DNA of 64,000 nucleotides from Sipunculus nudus (Eukaryota > Annelida > Sipuncula > Golfingiida > Sipunculidae). The first letter of the stretch is position 1. Every line of letters starts with the position of its first letter. Below the pieces are notes generated by a model that had not been told where the DNA came from, made no database searches, and saw nothing but the letters and a program-made list of their open reading frames with translations. The translations under genes were made by a program, and so were the position numbers. The stretch covers positions 60,176,250-60,240,249 of the forward strand of contig CM049318.1 of NCBI GenBank assembly GCA_026874595.1. Direction: 5' to 3'. Shown here in pieces: positions 13,091-23,860 of this stretch.

Positions 13091-14790
13091 TAGCTCAGCT
13101 GACTTTCAGTCATGCTGAGCTATAGCGATCACTCTTTGTCCGTCGTCCGTCCGTCCGTCTGTCCGTTAACCTGGCACAAATCGTAACCGCTGGACTTAGA
13201 ATCTTGTAACTTTACATTCTGAGAGGTCAATGAAAAATCTCCTTGGAAACGAGAAATTAGGTCTCTGTTACCCATATCCTTCGAGCTATTTGGCCCCAAA
13301 GTACCCCCCAGAATAGTAAAAAATTTCATACAAAAACTTTAATATCTCATTAACTACATCACTGATGGTTATGATTTTTGGCATACATATTTATCATGAG
13401 ATGTTCCATCAGTTCCTGCAGACTGGTGGCGCCACCTGTATTTTTAGATTTTTTTACGAATTTTTTCCTCTATTTTTGAGACCTTTAAAAATGGGAACAA
13501 CTGTTAACATGGCACAAATCGTAAAGACTGGACCTAGAATCTTCATTCTTGACACAGTGAGTGACCTATAAAAAGTCTCCATGGAAACCAGAATAGGTCT
13601 CTGTTACCCAAATCCTTTGAGCTATGGGGCCCCAAAGTACCCCCCAGAATAGTGAAAAATTTCATACAAAAACTTCAATATCTCATTAACTACATCACTG
13701 ATGGTCATGATTTTTGGCATACATATTGATCATGGGATGTTTCATCAGTTTCTGCAGACTGGTGGCGCCACCTGTATTTTTTTATTCTTTACGAATTGTT
13801 TTCTCTGTTTTTGAGGTCTTTAAAAATGTTGACATCTTTTAACAGGGCACAAATCGTTAAGACTGGACCTAGAATCTTCATTCTTGACACAGTGAGAGAC
13901 CTATGAAAAGTCTCCATGGAAACCTGAAATAAGGTCTCTGTTACCCATATCATTTGAGCTGTGGGGCTCCCAATTACCCCCCAGAATAATGGAAAATTTG
14001 ATTTAAAAAAAATGCAACATCTCAATAACTACAATACAGATGGTCATGATTTTTGGCATACATATTGATCAAGAGGTGTTCCATCATTTCCTGCAGACTG
14101 GTGGTGCCACCTGTATTTTTTCAAATTTTTACAATTTTTTTCCCCCTATTTATGAGACCTTTAAGGATGTAGTTATCTGTCAACAGGGTACAAATTGTAA
14201 TGACTTGACCTAGAATCTTTATTCTTGACACACAGGGAGACCCATGAAAGTCTCCATGGACACCTGAAATTAGGTCTCTGTTACCCATATCATTTGAGCT
14301 ATGGCACTCTAAAGTACAGCTCGGAATAATGGAACATTTGATACAAAAGCTGAAGTATCTGAACAACTAATGCAGAGATCACCATAATTGTTTGCATGGA
14401 TATTGATCATTGAGTGTTTCATCAGTTTTTGCAGACTGGTGGCACCACCTGTATTTGTTTGGGTTTTTTTACGATTTTTTTCTCCATTTTTGAGACCATT
14501 AAAGATATGAACATCTGTTTACAGGGCACAATTCATAACAATTGGACCTAGAATCTTCATTCTTGATGCATAGGGAGACCCATGAAAAGGACCCACCTCT
14601 ATTTTGTTTTTTAAAGTTTAGGCATTTTTTCTCTATTTTTGAGATATATAAATACAGACATAATCTTTGCCTGTTGGTTAATCTGTTTGATGCTTCAGTT
14701 GAATGGTTATATACTACCATTCAGATCATAAAATTTCCTTTTGCAAATCTCTTCCCATTCAGCTGAGCGTCATGACCCATGGGTCACTTG
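13091..14790 (+). mobile_element. Helentron/HINE-like element, family C copy 1
   Basis: The 5' end TAGCTCAGCTGAC pairs with GTCATGCTGAGCTA as a hairpin (13091-13122), followed by a CCGTC tract (13139-13163). Core units of about 340 bp repeat five times; each has the block 'CACAAATCGTAA..CTGGACCTAGAATCTT', a TCTCTGTTACCCATATC block and CTGCAGACTGGTGGCGCCACCTGTA (13425, 13764; later units mutated). The 3' end has CAGCTGAGCGTCATGACC (inverse of the 5' motif), the palindrome TGACCCATGGGTCA and CTTG before TTT. No intact gene. Confidence 0.65.
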
Positions 14791-15600
14791 TTTAGGTTAA
14801 AACTTAAAAACATAATTTGTTTTTCTACATTTAAAACTTAAATAAATGTACCATGTAAAATCATAATTTTGAGAGTTAACTCCCTAAATAAAAAGGAGTC
14901 TGGGTTGCTTTCCCATGTTTTAACAGTATGATCAGAGCCATTCTGAGCAGTTACATCTGTGCTGGAATTAATGATTATTTGAGTAAAATATCTGAAATTC
15001 ATTAAATTATGTTAAGCAAAAAATCAATTGGTATCAGAAATGAAATATATATATATATGTATGTATGTATGTATATATGTATGTATGTATATCACCTCAT
15101 GTTTTAATTCCAATCAGATTATTTAAATGTTAATGAACAAATTTGCCACTGTAGGGCACAAATGACAATGTTACAAAGAACTGAATTAGACGATTTATAA
15201 ATTGTAATCATTTCCTGAAAATAATCAGGCTAAAAAAGCAATTAAGTTCTCAGACACTTTTTTAAATCTGTGTGTGAGAGGTGGATGTTTTAACCATATC
15301 ATGATATTATTTTTTTTTTTAAATATTCATGATCAGGGAATTACATGTTGAGAACAAAATTGTTTAAATAAGCAGGTAAAAGGCACTTCATAACATGTTC
15401 ATTTATTGAAATGTTATCATTTTGTTAAGGAAATGTTCAGATGATTAGGGTTGAATTTTGGTTAATTTCTGATGAAAATACAAATTATTTTTTTATAGGA
15501 GTTAAATTTCATTCATGCAGTAGCTTTCTCTAATTCTCATTTGGTCATTATTAAGTTTTTGCTCATGAATACATCAATTACTCTTAAATAAAGGAATCAA
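14791..15600. other. AT-rich intergenic DNA with a TATG microsatellite
   Basis: A short TA/TATG tetranucleotide run occupies about 15046-15092, and an oligo-T/A tract lies near 15310. Nothing gene-like was seen. Confidence 0.5.
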
Positions 15601-15609
15601 TTTTCATTT

Positions 15610-15615
15610 GTTTAT
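15610..15615 (-). terminator. Polyadenylation signal AATAAA of the small - strand gene
   Basis: On the - strand the sequence GATAATAAACAAATG contains AATAAA about 215 nt past the stop codon of the 105-residue frame. It provides a plausible transcript end near 15590-15600 and sits downstream of the histone-like hairpin, so the gene may have two alternative 3' ends. Confidence 0.55.
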
Positions 15616-15756
15616 TATCAATTTTTTTCTTATTAAAACAAACTTATAGTAAATAATGGAATTCTCAGAATACTTAAAATAAAGACAATATATATAATAG
15701 ATACATGGTGAAACATGAATGTATAAGTGAAACAGCTTAGATCTGGATTGTGTGTT

Positions 15757-15772
15757 GGCTCTGAAGAGAGCC
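15757..15772 (-). promoter_or_regulatory. Histone-type 3' stem-loop lookalike
   Basis: On the - strand: ACAAGGCTCTCTTCAGAGCCAACACA. The six-base-pair stem GGCTCT/AGAGCC and the four-base loop match the hairpin at the 3' end of replication-dependent histone mRNAs (GGCTCT-TTTC-AGAGCC), except that the first loop base is C instead of T. It lies 57 nt past the stop codon of the 15830-16147 gene, the usual distance for histone genes, yet that protein is not a recognisable histone. Function is inferred from similarity only. Confidence 0.5.
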
Positions 15773-15829
15773 TTGTGGTTTGGTCTGTCACAGAGAGAGT
15801 TCGTTGTCTGGTGTGGCTGGCTGTGCGAG

Positions 15830-16147
15830 TTATTCGACAATCTGCAGATCTTGCCCACCCTTGATCTGGTCCATTGTGTATGCCAGGCTGCTGGCATACT
15901 GGAACAGCACTGCACGCAGGCCCTCAGCTACCGTCATGTTCAAGTTGATGGTATACCTGAACACCTTGTTCTTGTCAGTGACGGCACGTTTGTAGCGGCG
16001 CTGCTGGGCGGTGATATAGTTGTTGAGTTGAATCAGGCGTCTGCAGGCAAGCTGGAACTTCCTGTTCACCAGGGCCAGCTGGAACTCAACATCATCTTGA
16101 ACTGACTCGATGGTGACAAACTGGTGTCTTCCCATACTTGAATCCAT
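15830..16147 (-). CDS. Small intronless gene, 105-aa protein of unknown function
   Basis: ATG (16147-16145) to TAG at 15830. The protein is rich in Q, R, L and V, with two predicted amphipathic helices: about residues 17-52 (VEFQLALVNRKFQLACRRLI, then QLNNYITAQQRRYKRAV) and about 61-95 (FRYTINLNMTVAEG, LRAVLFQYASSLAY). No signal peptide, membrane segment, zinc-binding pattern or histone-fold signature is visible. I do not recognise the family. Support for a real gene: GC content higher than its surroundings, protein-like composition, a TTAAATA promoter-like motif 85 bp upstream, an AATAAA downstream and a histone-type hairpin just after the stop. The antisense frame (15752-16105) and another - frame (15604-15915) overlap it; the 105-aa frame is preferred because it has a clean ATG and the most protein-like sequence. 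Confidence 0.6.
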   Translation of the reverse strand: MDSSMGRHQFVTIESVQDDVEFQLALVNRKFQLACRRLIQLNNYITAQQRRYKRAVTDKNKVFRYTINLNMTVAEGLRAVLFQYASSLAYTMDQIKGGQDLQIVE

Positions 16148-16230
16148 GATGGTTGTAGTACTTGAGATGTGATTACTAGTGTGCTTTAGTTGATGTCAGA
16201 AGCAAATGTGACTAGTGTCTGAGAGACCAT

Positions 16231-16268
16231 GTATTTAAGGGCTATAATTGTGTGAGCAGTTCTCACAT
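16231..16268 (-). promoter_or_regulatory. Probable core promoter of the 105-aa gene
   Basis: On the - strand the order is CATGTGAGAACTGC, then ATTATAGCCC and CTTAAATACAT, then the start codon about 85 bp later. CTTAAATAC or ATTATAG could serve as TATA-like elements. TGTGAGAA matches the Su(H)/RBPJ consensus YGTGRGAA, which would suggest Notch input; a single eight-base match is weak evidence. Confidence 0.35.
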
Positions 16269-16299
16269 GTACTGCCCTAGAAGCAGCTGAGTAGATCTC

Positions 16300-19080
16300 A
16301 AGTGCCACCATACTGACCAGTCTGTTTTCTCAGCTGAGTAACACTGAGTACTGAGTAACCAGGGCCAGTGGGGGGGAGGGGGGATGGCAGGTGTAAAGCT
16401 CAGAGCCAGGAGAAGGGTCAGTGCCAGTCTTAATGGGCAGCTCAGGGGTGAGTGTAATGAGTAGCATAGTGTAGGATTGTTTGTCTTAATGAGCTACTCA
16501 GTTTGGCAACTGGTGAGTACCTACCCAGAGATGTTTGTCATACCCTGCTGCTCACAGGTATGAGTACAAAGGTACTCAACTGACAAAAGTGTGTCAGTGT
16601 CAGGTGTTAAACAACAATGTCCTTTATCTTAAGATCCAGTAACATTAAAATATTGTATATGTTTTACCAGACATTGTGGTCTAATGAGCAAGTTATTACA
16701 AATTCACACAGGTACAAAAGTTCCTGGTACTTGTTAACAGTAGTAGTTTTATATATTGTACCCTATCTGTGCCAAATATAATTTCATAAAATAAATTTTG
16801 CAGGAAAGCTTTCCAGGCTTGCATCAAAGCAAGAGAGAATTGTATATATACTGCTAGAACAGATCAAATTATGTATAGGACTATTAATTTTGTAAACAAA
16901 ATGTAAAATAAAATAATATGCATGACATTTGACAGAATAAGCAAATTAAAAAAAAAATAAATCTTGTTTCATTTGAGAATTAATGTATGTATTAACTTAT
17001 ATATGAGATTGTGAACCACCCAAAGATACCAAGTATTTACAGTAAACACAGCCATAGAAAATATCAAGCTACAATAATAACAGATTGAGCTAAAGTATTT
17101 GATATGCATGTGTGTCAGCTTTTTGCAAATGAGTCAATCTTGTAATCTAACACTAACTACAATGCATTTAACATAGGCTGCAGAACTGGGGGGAGGGGAA
17201 GGGGGCTTGAACAAAGTGATATTTCAATATTAATAGATTTAAACAAAACAGGTCCTTCACACACTTGCAAGTCACCCACACCCTTGAAGATAAATTTAAA
17301 CCACTTTACTTAATCTTATTTTAATGTCATTTTAAATCTCAGCCGGATGTATTAAGTGAAAAATTAGCCTCCTTTATATGCTGTTGTATTCTAATAGTAT
17401 ATTGTTATATTTTTATCATCGAAACATAGTATCCAGGATATGTTTGCATTTACCACTGCAGTATTAACTGTAAAGTGTTATAAAACCTTTTCAAAAAAAA
17501 AAACCCACAAAATATACACCCAACCCTCTATTAAATGTTTTGTTCAGCCAATGTTATGTTTGTCAGTGTAGGAGAAGGGGTTATATTCAAGGTGAGAAAT
17601 TCTAACCATGTAATATATTATGTAAATTATACCTAATACCTTAAACATAAATGAAAATTGGTTAGTTTTTAGAGGGAAGTGTCACTGGATATAGCAAGCT
17701 ACTTTTTATCAGGAAGATGCCTGGCAGTGTTATATTGTGATCTGATATTTTTACACAAAGAGGATCAGTCAGGTGTAACTTGTACTTGTGTAAAGCAAGT
17801 ATTAATCCCCCTGCTCACCAAACTACTCACACAACTCTCAGCTGAGTAACTCTCACTGAGCACTCTAGCCCCTGCCAGCTTGTCTTGGAGTCAGCTCCTA
17901 CAAAATATGGGTATTTAATTAGGTGTAATGAGCAGTTCAAGGTGTTCATGCCCCTTAGGGACTGAGCAGGTTACTGGTGAGTACCTACCCAGAGATGTTA
18001 GTCATACCCTGCTGCTTACATGGTTTAGTACAAAGGTACTTGACTGACAAAAGTATGTCAGTGTCAGGTGTTTGCATCTAAACAATTTGATCCTTTATCC
18101 TGAGGTCCTGTAACATTATAATTTTGTTTATGCTTTGCCAGACATTGTGGTCTTATGTGTAAGTAAAGACAAATGAACAAATTTACAAAAGTTCCTGGTT
18201 CTTTTTAAACAGTAATAGTATCATATACAGGATCCTAGCTATGCAGTAGATAATTTATTAAGTAAAAAGTGATTTATCAATATTAATAAATTTATTCAGG
18301 AAAAGCTGTCCTTCCCATGCCTGCAACTCACCCCCCACCAAAAAAAAAAAAGAAAATAAACGCCATCTTAGTTTTCATTTCTTGCCTTAATGGCTTTTAA
18401 ATCTCAGTCTAATGTATTAAGTGAATATTTAGCCTTATTTATAGCTCTTCAGTATTGTTTTCTAATTGTTCATTGTACTTTTCATAATGCATTGCACTGA
18501 AATTTAATTCTAATACAATAATAATTACTATTATTATATATAATTGCTTTCATGGATTTCTTAGTTATTGCATGGATATCCTATTACATCTTATATTTTC
18601 TAACAGTATTCAGGATATGTTTGCAATAACCTTTCCACTATAAAAAAACACAAAATATACCCCATCCTGCATTACATATGGCTATGCTGAAAAATTATAC
18701 AAATCTTACCTAATATTTTTAACATTAATGAAAATTTGTGAGTAAAAAGAGGGAAGTGTCAAGGGTTATTGCCAGCTATCCGTTAGGTGTAACAGCCATT
18801 AATTCCCCTGCTCACTGAAGCTTAAACTGAACTTCTCACTGAACTCTCAGCTGAGTAACTCCAAACTGAGCACTCATGCCCCTGCCTGCAATGTCTGGGA
18901 GTCAGCAGCTACACAGTTTGAGTAATTAAGTAGGTTTAATGAGCAGTAATTAAGTAGGTTTAATGAGCAGTACAAGGACAGGGTGTTTGTGTCCGTCAGG
19001 GATTAAACTGGTTACTCTAGGCCCAGTTGACAATGTGGTAGGCTACTCAGTTCATCTACTCACTAGCTACTCATCCCCCG
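16300..19080. repeat. Diverged tandem duplication upstream of the 105-aa gene
   Basis: Three tandem copies of a 1-1.5-kb segment can be aligned by eye: about 16300-17800, 17801-18805, and a partial one 18806-19080. Shared landmarks include GGTGAGTACCTACCCAGAGATG (first 20 bases at 16512 and about 17971), the TGACAAAAGT.TGTCAGTGTCAGGTGT block (16580; 18042), ATGTATTAAGTGAA (17347; 18412), and CTCAGCTGAGTAACT with GAGCACTC and CCCCTGCC (17836; 18843). Motifs of the type CTGAGTA/TACTCA are dense throughout. No open frame is duplicated with it, so the unit is non-coding; it may be an expanded regulatory region or an unclassified repeat. Confidence 0.65.
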
Positions 19081-21442
19081 AGGCCCTAGGATGGAGCTAT
19101 AAGACATGCAACCAATGAATGTTTGATACTCATTTTTTGTGCCCATAACAAATTCATCCATTTCATCTTAACAGATAATATCTTGTCAAATTTTGTCCTT
19201 TCCAGAACAAGGGACCTATGGGTCACGACGCTCAGCTGTTATATATGATAAAAAAATATTATTTAGAAATGAGGTACATGCTGTTTTTTTGTGGTAATAA
19301 ATATAAGCTGTATTATGAGTTGTTGTTGTTTAGCTTATGTATGATTTTGATAGTTCCTTTGGAGACAGGGAAGAGGATTGATTTCATTTATTTTATTAAC
19401 AAATGGAGTACTATTGTCACACAGATTTTGACTTGGCCATATAACTTATAAGCAGAACATATAATATAAGAGTTTAACTATTTATTAAAAAAAATTACAA
19501 ATATTGTCCCAAATATAATTTTTATTAAAAATAATAAGAGAATCATATGATTTTTTAAAATGAAATATAACTGAAATGATTATTAAAATAATATTGAAGA
19601 ATATATTCATGAATGCATCCATGAATACATTTAGAAAGTATTCGCATGAGTATTCATATACTTTCATTTTTACCTGAATTCCAATTATTTATGCAAGAAA
19701 TTTTATAATGGAGTACATAATCATATTTGTATTCAAATACAATTACAAAGTATTCGCACCATGTCTGGTATTTATTCAGTTTTCACCAAACAATGATGTT
19801 GAGAATCCAGAATATACAAATTTCATACATTTAAATAATGATCATAAGTACCTGGTTTTATGGCTTTTATTTATATTAAAAAATAACTGTAAAAAATTCA
19901 TTTTGGACTAATTTCACATCAATGTACACACTAGACACAGTAGGAATCTAGATTAATATTATCAACTGCATCTTTGTCTATCATTAATTTCCTTCATATG
20001 ATCCCTAATGATTAGTAATGAATAATATGATTTACTTTTTTATCATTAAAATTGAACTGAAAAATGCCATAGGTGACTGCATGGTGTTATTTGGAATACG
20101 TGACATTCTACCCATCGATACAAGATTCTTATATCATCAGTAACTGCAAGTTAATTTCCTGTTATTATAAACTAACAAATTCCTTTTCTATTTTCTTTAA
20201 TTTATTATTAAAAATCAATAAAAATTTATTAATTTATTGTTTATTGTTATGTTGTTGGTTAAAACTACTAGATGAGTTGGGTTGGACACCTGGATTAACT
20301 GTGGCTGGCCATAAGCTGCCTGGATTCCGTGTATGCCTCGCCTCAAGCATGCATAATACAGGTGACTGAAGAGGGGCTGGAGAGAGCCAAAGTCTGACAG
20401 GGTCTCATAAAAAACATTTATAAAAGCTACAATTTTTGGCCAATTTCTTTTAGCTTTCTAAACTAAAAAGCTGAAATCCTTATGTGTGCATGATATGAAA
20501 ATTATATCAACAGTGCTCATGGTAAACAAACGTGCCATGGTCACAGTTGGGCAAAATTTAAGGTACTAATTTTATATTTATACTAATAACTTATAAAATT
20601 TGAAAAATTCAGAACTAATTTTGGGTATTCAATTGAATCTTGATTAAATAATGTTACATCCCTGACAAAAAAAATCTCTAGCTTCAGCAATGCCCTTGTT
20701 AAGGGAGTAAATATATTTCTTGATTTTTTACAAAGTGCATTATGTTTGGGCCCATAACTTAAAACAATTACGCAATACTGACATCATTCTGGCATGTGCA
20801 TAGAGATTGAAAAATATGTATATTATTTATGATTAAAGTCAGATCAGTGGTTTTGATATTTGGCAGTCTTGAAGTGTAACAATGGGTTTTTAATGGAAAA
20901 ATGAAGTTTTTCATTAATATCTCGAAGGTATTAAGTCCTAGTGACCAAATTCTTGGCATGGTAGGGGATTTTGGAGACATCTAACTGTATGCCGAATTTA
21001 AGGAACTTAGAGCTGAAGCTGGGGAGCTGAGCTCTTGCAAACTGCATAACACTAGCTTGATGTAAACAATATGTTACATGGTGCTTGAAAACTTGAATAA
21101 AATCTAGTTTTTGATCAACTAGTTTCAAATTTTTGGTGTTAACAGTTGAAATGCTAACAAAAACATGCTGTGAAAATTAAATCCACAGTACTTATAGGAA
21201 AAAAAACGTGCCATGGTCAAATTTGGGCAAAATTTAAGGTACCAATTTTTTATTTTGATTAATATTTTAAAAAATTTAAAAGATTTTCATCTAAATTTGG
21301 GTATACAATTTAATTTTGATTAATTAAAGCTATTTTACTGGAAAAAAGGTCCATAGCTTTAACATTTTTTGTGTTAAGTGATCAAATATCTTTCCTGAAT
21401 TTTTACAAAATGCATTATGTTTGGGCCCATAACTTTTTTAAA

Positions 21443-23722
21443 CTAGATATTTCTTGGCACCGCAGGTGCCATAGTATCGCCAGACAATTAATCCCCCCCC
21501 CCTTTAAGAATAGGCCCCCCATCTTCAGCAACAATTAATATCAGACCACACTCATAAAAAAGGTCATTCTCATAGAAAAGGTCATGATCCAAATTTCAAT
21601 ATACATCATCCCCTAACCTATGTCTCTGATATGCAAGAAATCTGTCCATTAGTTTTTGACTTATTATGCTCACAATACTGTTAAGTGGCAATGATGGGGT
21701 ATTAAACGGCACGAAAACAAGTAAAAGAATAACAGGTTGCACCACCTGTTTCCCATTCATGACAACACTATCCAAGATCTTCGTTCAAGTTGATTTTTGG
21801 ACCAATCAATGCATCCCTTATTGAGAAATTAATGATTTTGTGTGATTTTCACCATATATGGCAATATTCAAGGTCAAGGCCACTCATTGGAAAGGTCATG
21901 ACACCTATTCAAATAAACATTATCCTATAACCCATATCCATGTATATGCATAATATGAAAGAAATTTGTCCATTAGTTTTTGACTTATAATGCTCACAGT
22001 ACTGATAAATGGCAATGATGGGGTATTAAACGGCACAAAACAAGTAAAAGAATAACAGGTGGCGCCACCTGTTTCCGGTACATGACAATACTTTCCAAGA
22101 TCTTCGAACATGTTGATTTTTGGACCAATGCATGCATCCCTTATTGAGATATTAATGATTTTGTGTAATTTTCACCATATATGGCAATATTCAAGGTCAA
22201 GGCCACTCTAATAGGAAAGGTCATGACCCCAATTTATATATACATCATCCCATAACCCATGTCTATGTATATGCATAATATGAAAGAAATCTGTCCATTA
22301 GTTTTTGACTTGTAATGCTCACAGGTTATAAATGTACTGTTAAGTGGCAATGATGGGGTATTAAACGGCACGAAAACAAGTAAAAGAATAACAGGTGGCG
22401 CCACCTGTTTCCCGTACATGACATTACAATCCAAGATCTTCAGTCAAGTTGATTTTTGGACCAATGCATGCATCCCTTATTGAGAAATTAATGATTTTGT
22501 GTGATTTTCACTATATATGGCAATATTCAAGGTCAAGGCCACTCATTGGAAAGGTCATGACCCCTATTCAAATAAACATTATCCTATAACCCATATCCAT
22601 GTATATGCATAATATGAAAGAAATTTGTCCATTAGTTTTTGACTTATAATGCTCACAGTACTGATAAATGGCAATGATGGGGTATTAAACGGCACAAAAC
22701 AAGTAAAAGAATAACAGGTGGCGCCACCTGTTTCTGGTACATGACAATACTTTCCAAGATCTTCGAACATGTTGATTTTTGGACCAATGCATGCATCCCT
22801 TATTGAGATATTAATGATTTTGTGTAATTTTCACCATATATGGCAATATTCAAGGTCAAGGCCACTCTAATAGGAAAGGTCATGACCCCAATTTATATAT
22901 ACATCATCCCATAACCCATGTCTATGTATATGCATAATATGAAAGAAATCTGTCCATTAGTTTTTGACTTATAATGCTCACAGGTTATAAATGTACTGTT
23001 AAGTGGCAATGATGGGGTATTAAACGGCACGAAAACAAGTAAAAGAATAACAGGTGGCGCCACCTGTTTCCGGTACATGACATTACTATCCAAGATCTTC
23101 CGTCAAGTTGATTTTTGGACCAATGCATGCATCCCTTATTGAGAAATTAATGATTTTGTGTGATTTTCACCAAATATGGCAATATTCAAGGTCAAGGCCA
23201 CTCTCATAGGAAAGGTCACGACCCCAATTTAAATAAACATCATCCCATAACACATATCTATGTATTTGCATAATATGAAAGAAATCTGTCCATTAGTTTT
23301 TGACTTATAATGCTCACAGTACTGTCAAGTAGCTATTTTGGGGATATTAAACGGCATGAAAACAAGTAAAGAATAATAGGTGGCGCCACCAGTTTCTGGA
23401 ACATGACAACCCTATCCATGATCTTCGATCAACTTGATTTTGGGATCAATCCATGCAAGTTTTCTTGAGATATTTAAGAATTTGTGTGATTTTCCCCAAA
23501 ATTGAACCTATTCAAGGTCAAGGTCACTCTCCTAGTTGAGGTCATGACCTCATTTTAAATAGGCGTCGTCCTCTCACCGATATGTATACATATACCAAGT
23601 TTGGTAAAGATCCGTGAAATATTTTTTGAGTTATTGTGTCCAAAAGAAATCTCGGCGGCGGCGGCAGCGGCGGCGCGACTGTGCCTAAACCATAGTATCT
23701 CCAGACTATGTCTGGCGATACA
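21443..23722 (-). mobile_element. Helentron/HINE-like element, family A copy 3 (nested in E)
   Basis: Inverted relative to the other A copies. The 3' end is at 21443 (CTAG, nine bases, hairpin GGCACC-gca-GGTGCC at 21456-21470) and the 5' hairpin at about 23694-23722 (CCAGACTATGTCTGG). Seven core units of about 330 bp carry GGTGGCGCCACC (exact at 22060, 22395, 22718, 23053, 23379). Peptides open in these units are identical between units because of the repeat, not because of selection. Host E-family sequence resumes on both sides. Confidence 0.7.
21880..23197 (-). repeat. 659-bp higher-order duplication inside family A copy 3
   Basis: A dimer of two 330-bp core units is duplicated in tandem with a 659-bp period, for example 21920-22111 against 22579-22770 and 22234-22434 against 22893-23093. 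Only scattered single-base differences were seen, far fewer than between neighbouring 330-bp units. This indicates recent expansion by unequal exchange or rolling replication. Confidence 0.85.
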
Positions 23723-23860
23723 ATTAAATAATACAGACATAATTTCTGGCATGTACATAGGAACTATATAGAGGAATATTTATGGTAAATATGAGGAAAA
23801 ACAGATGCTTGGTTTTGATATTAGGCAGTCCTGAAGTGTGAAAATAGGTTTTTTAATAAA

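Noticed and set aside
15604-15915. - strand open frame of 103 residues overlapping the small gene
   Set aside because: Different frame over the 3' half and UTR of the 105-aa gene, ends in AT-rich UTR translation, includes the hairpin and poly-A signal.
15757-16147. A histone gene, suggested by the 3' stem-loop
   Set aside because: The encoded protein has no H2A, H2B, H3, H4 or H1 signature in any frame.
21920-23093. Pairs of identical small proteins on the - strand (63 and 66 residues)
   Set aside because: Identity comes from the 659-bp duplication of repeat units; similar frames appear in any unit of family A.
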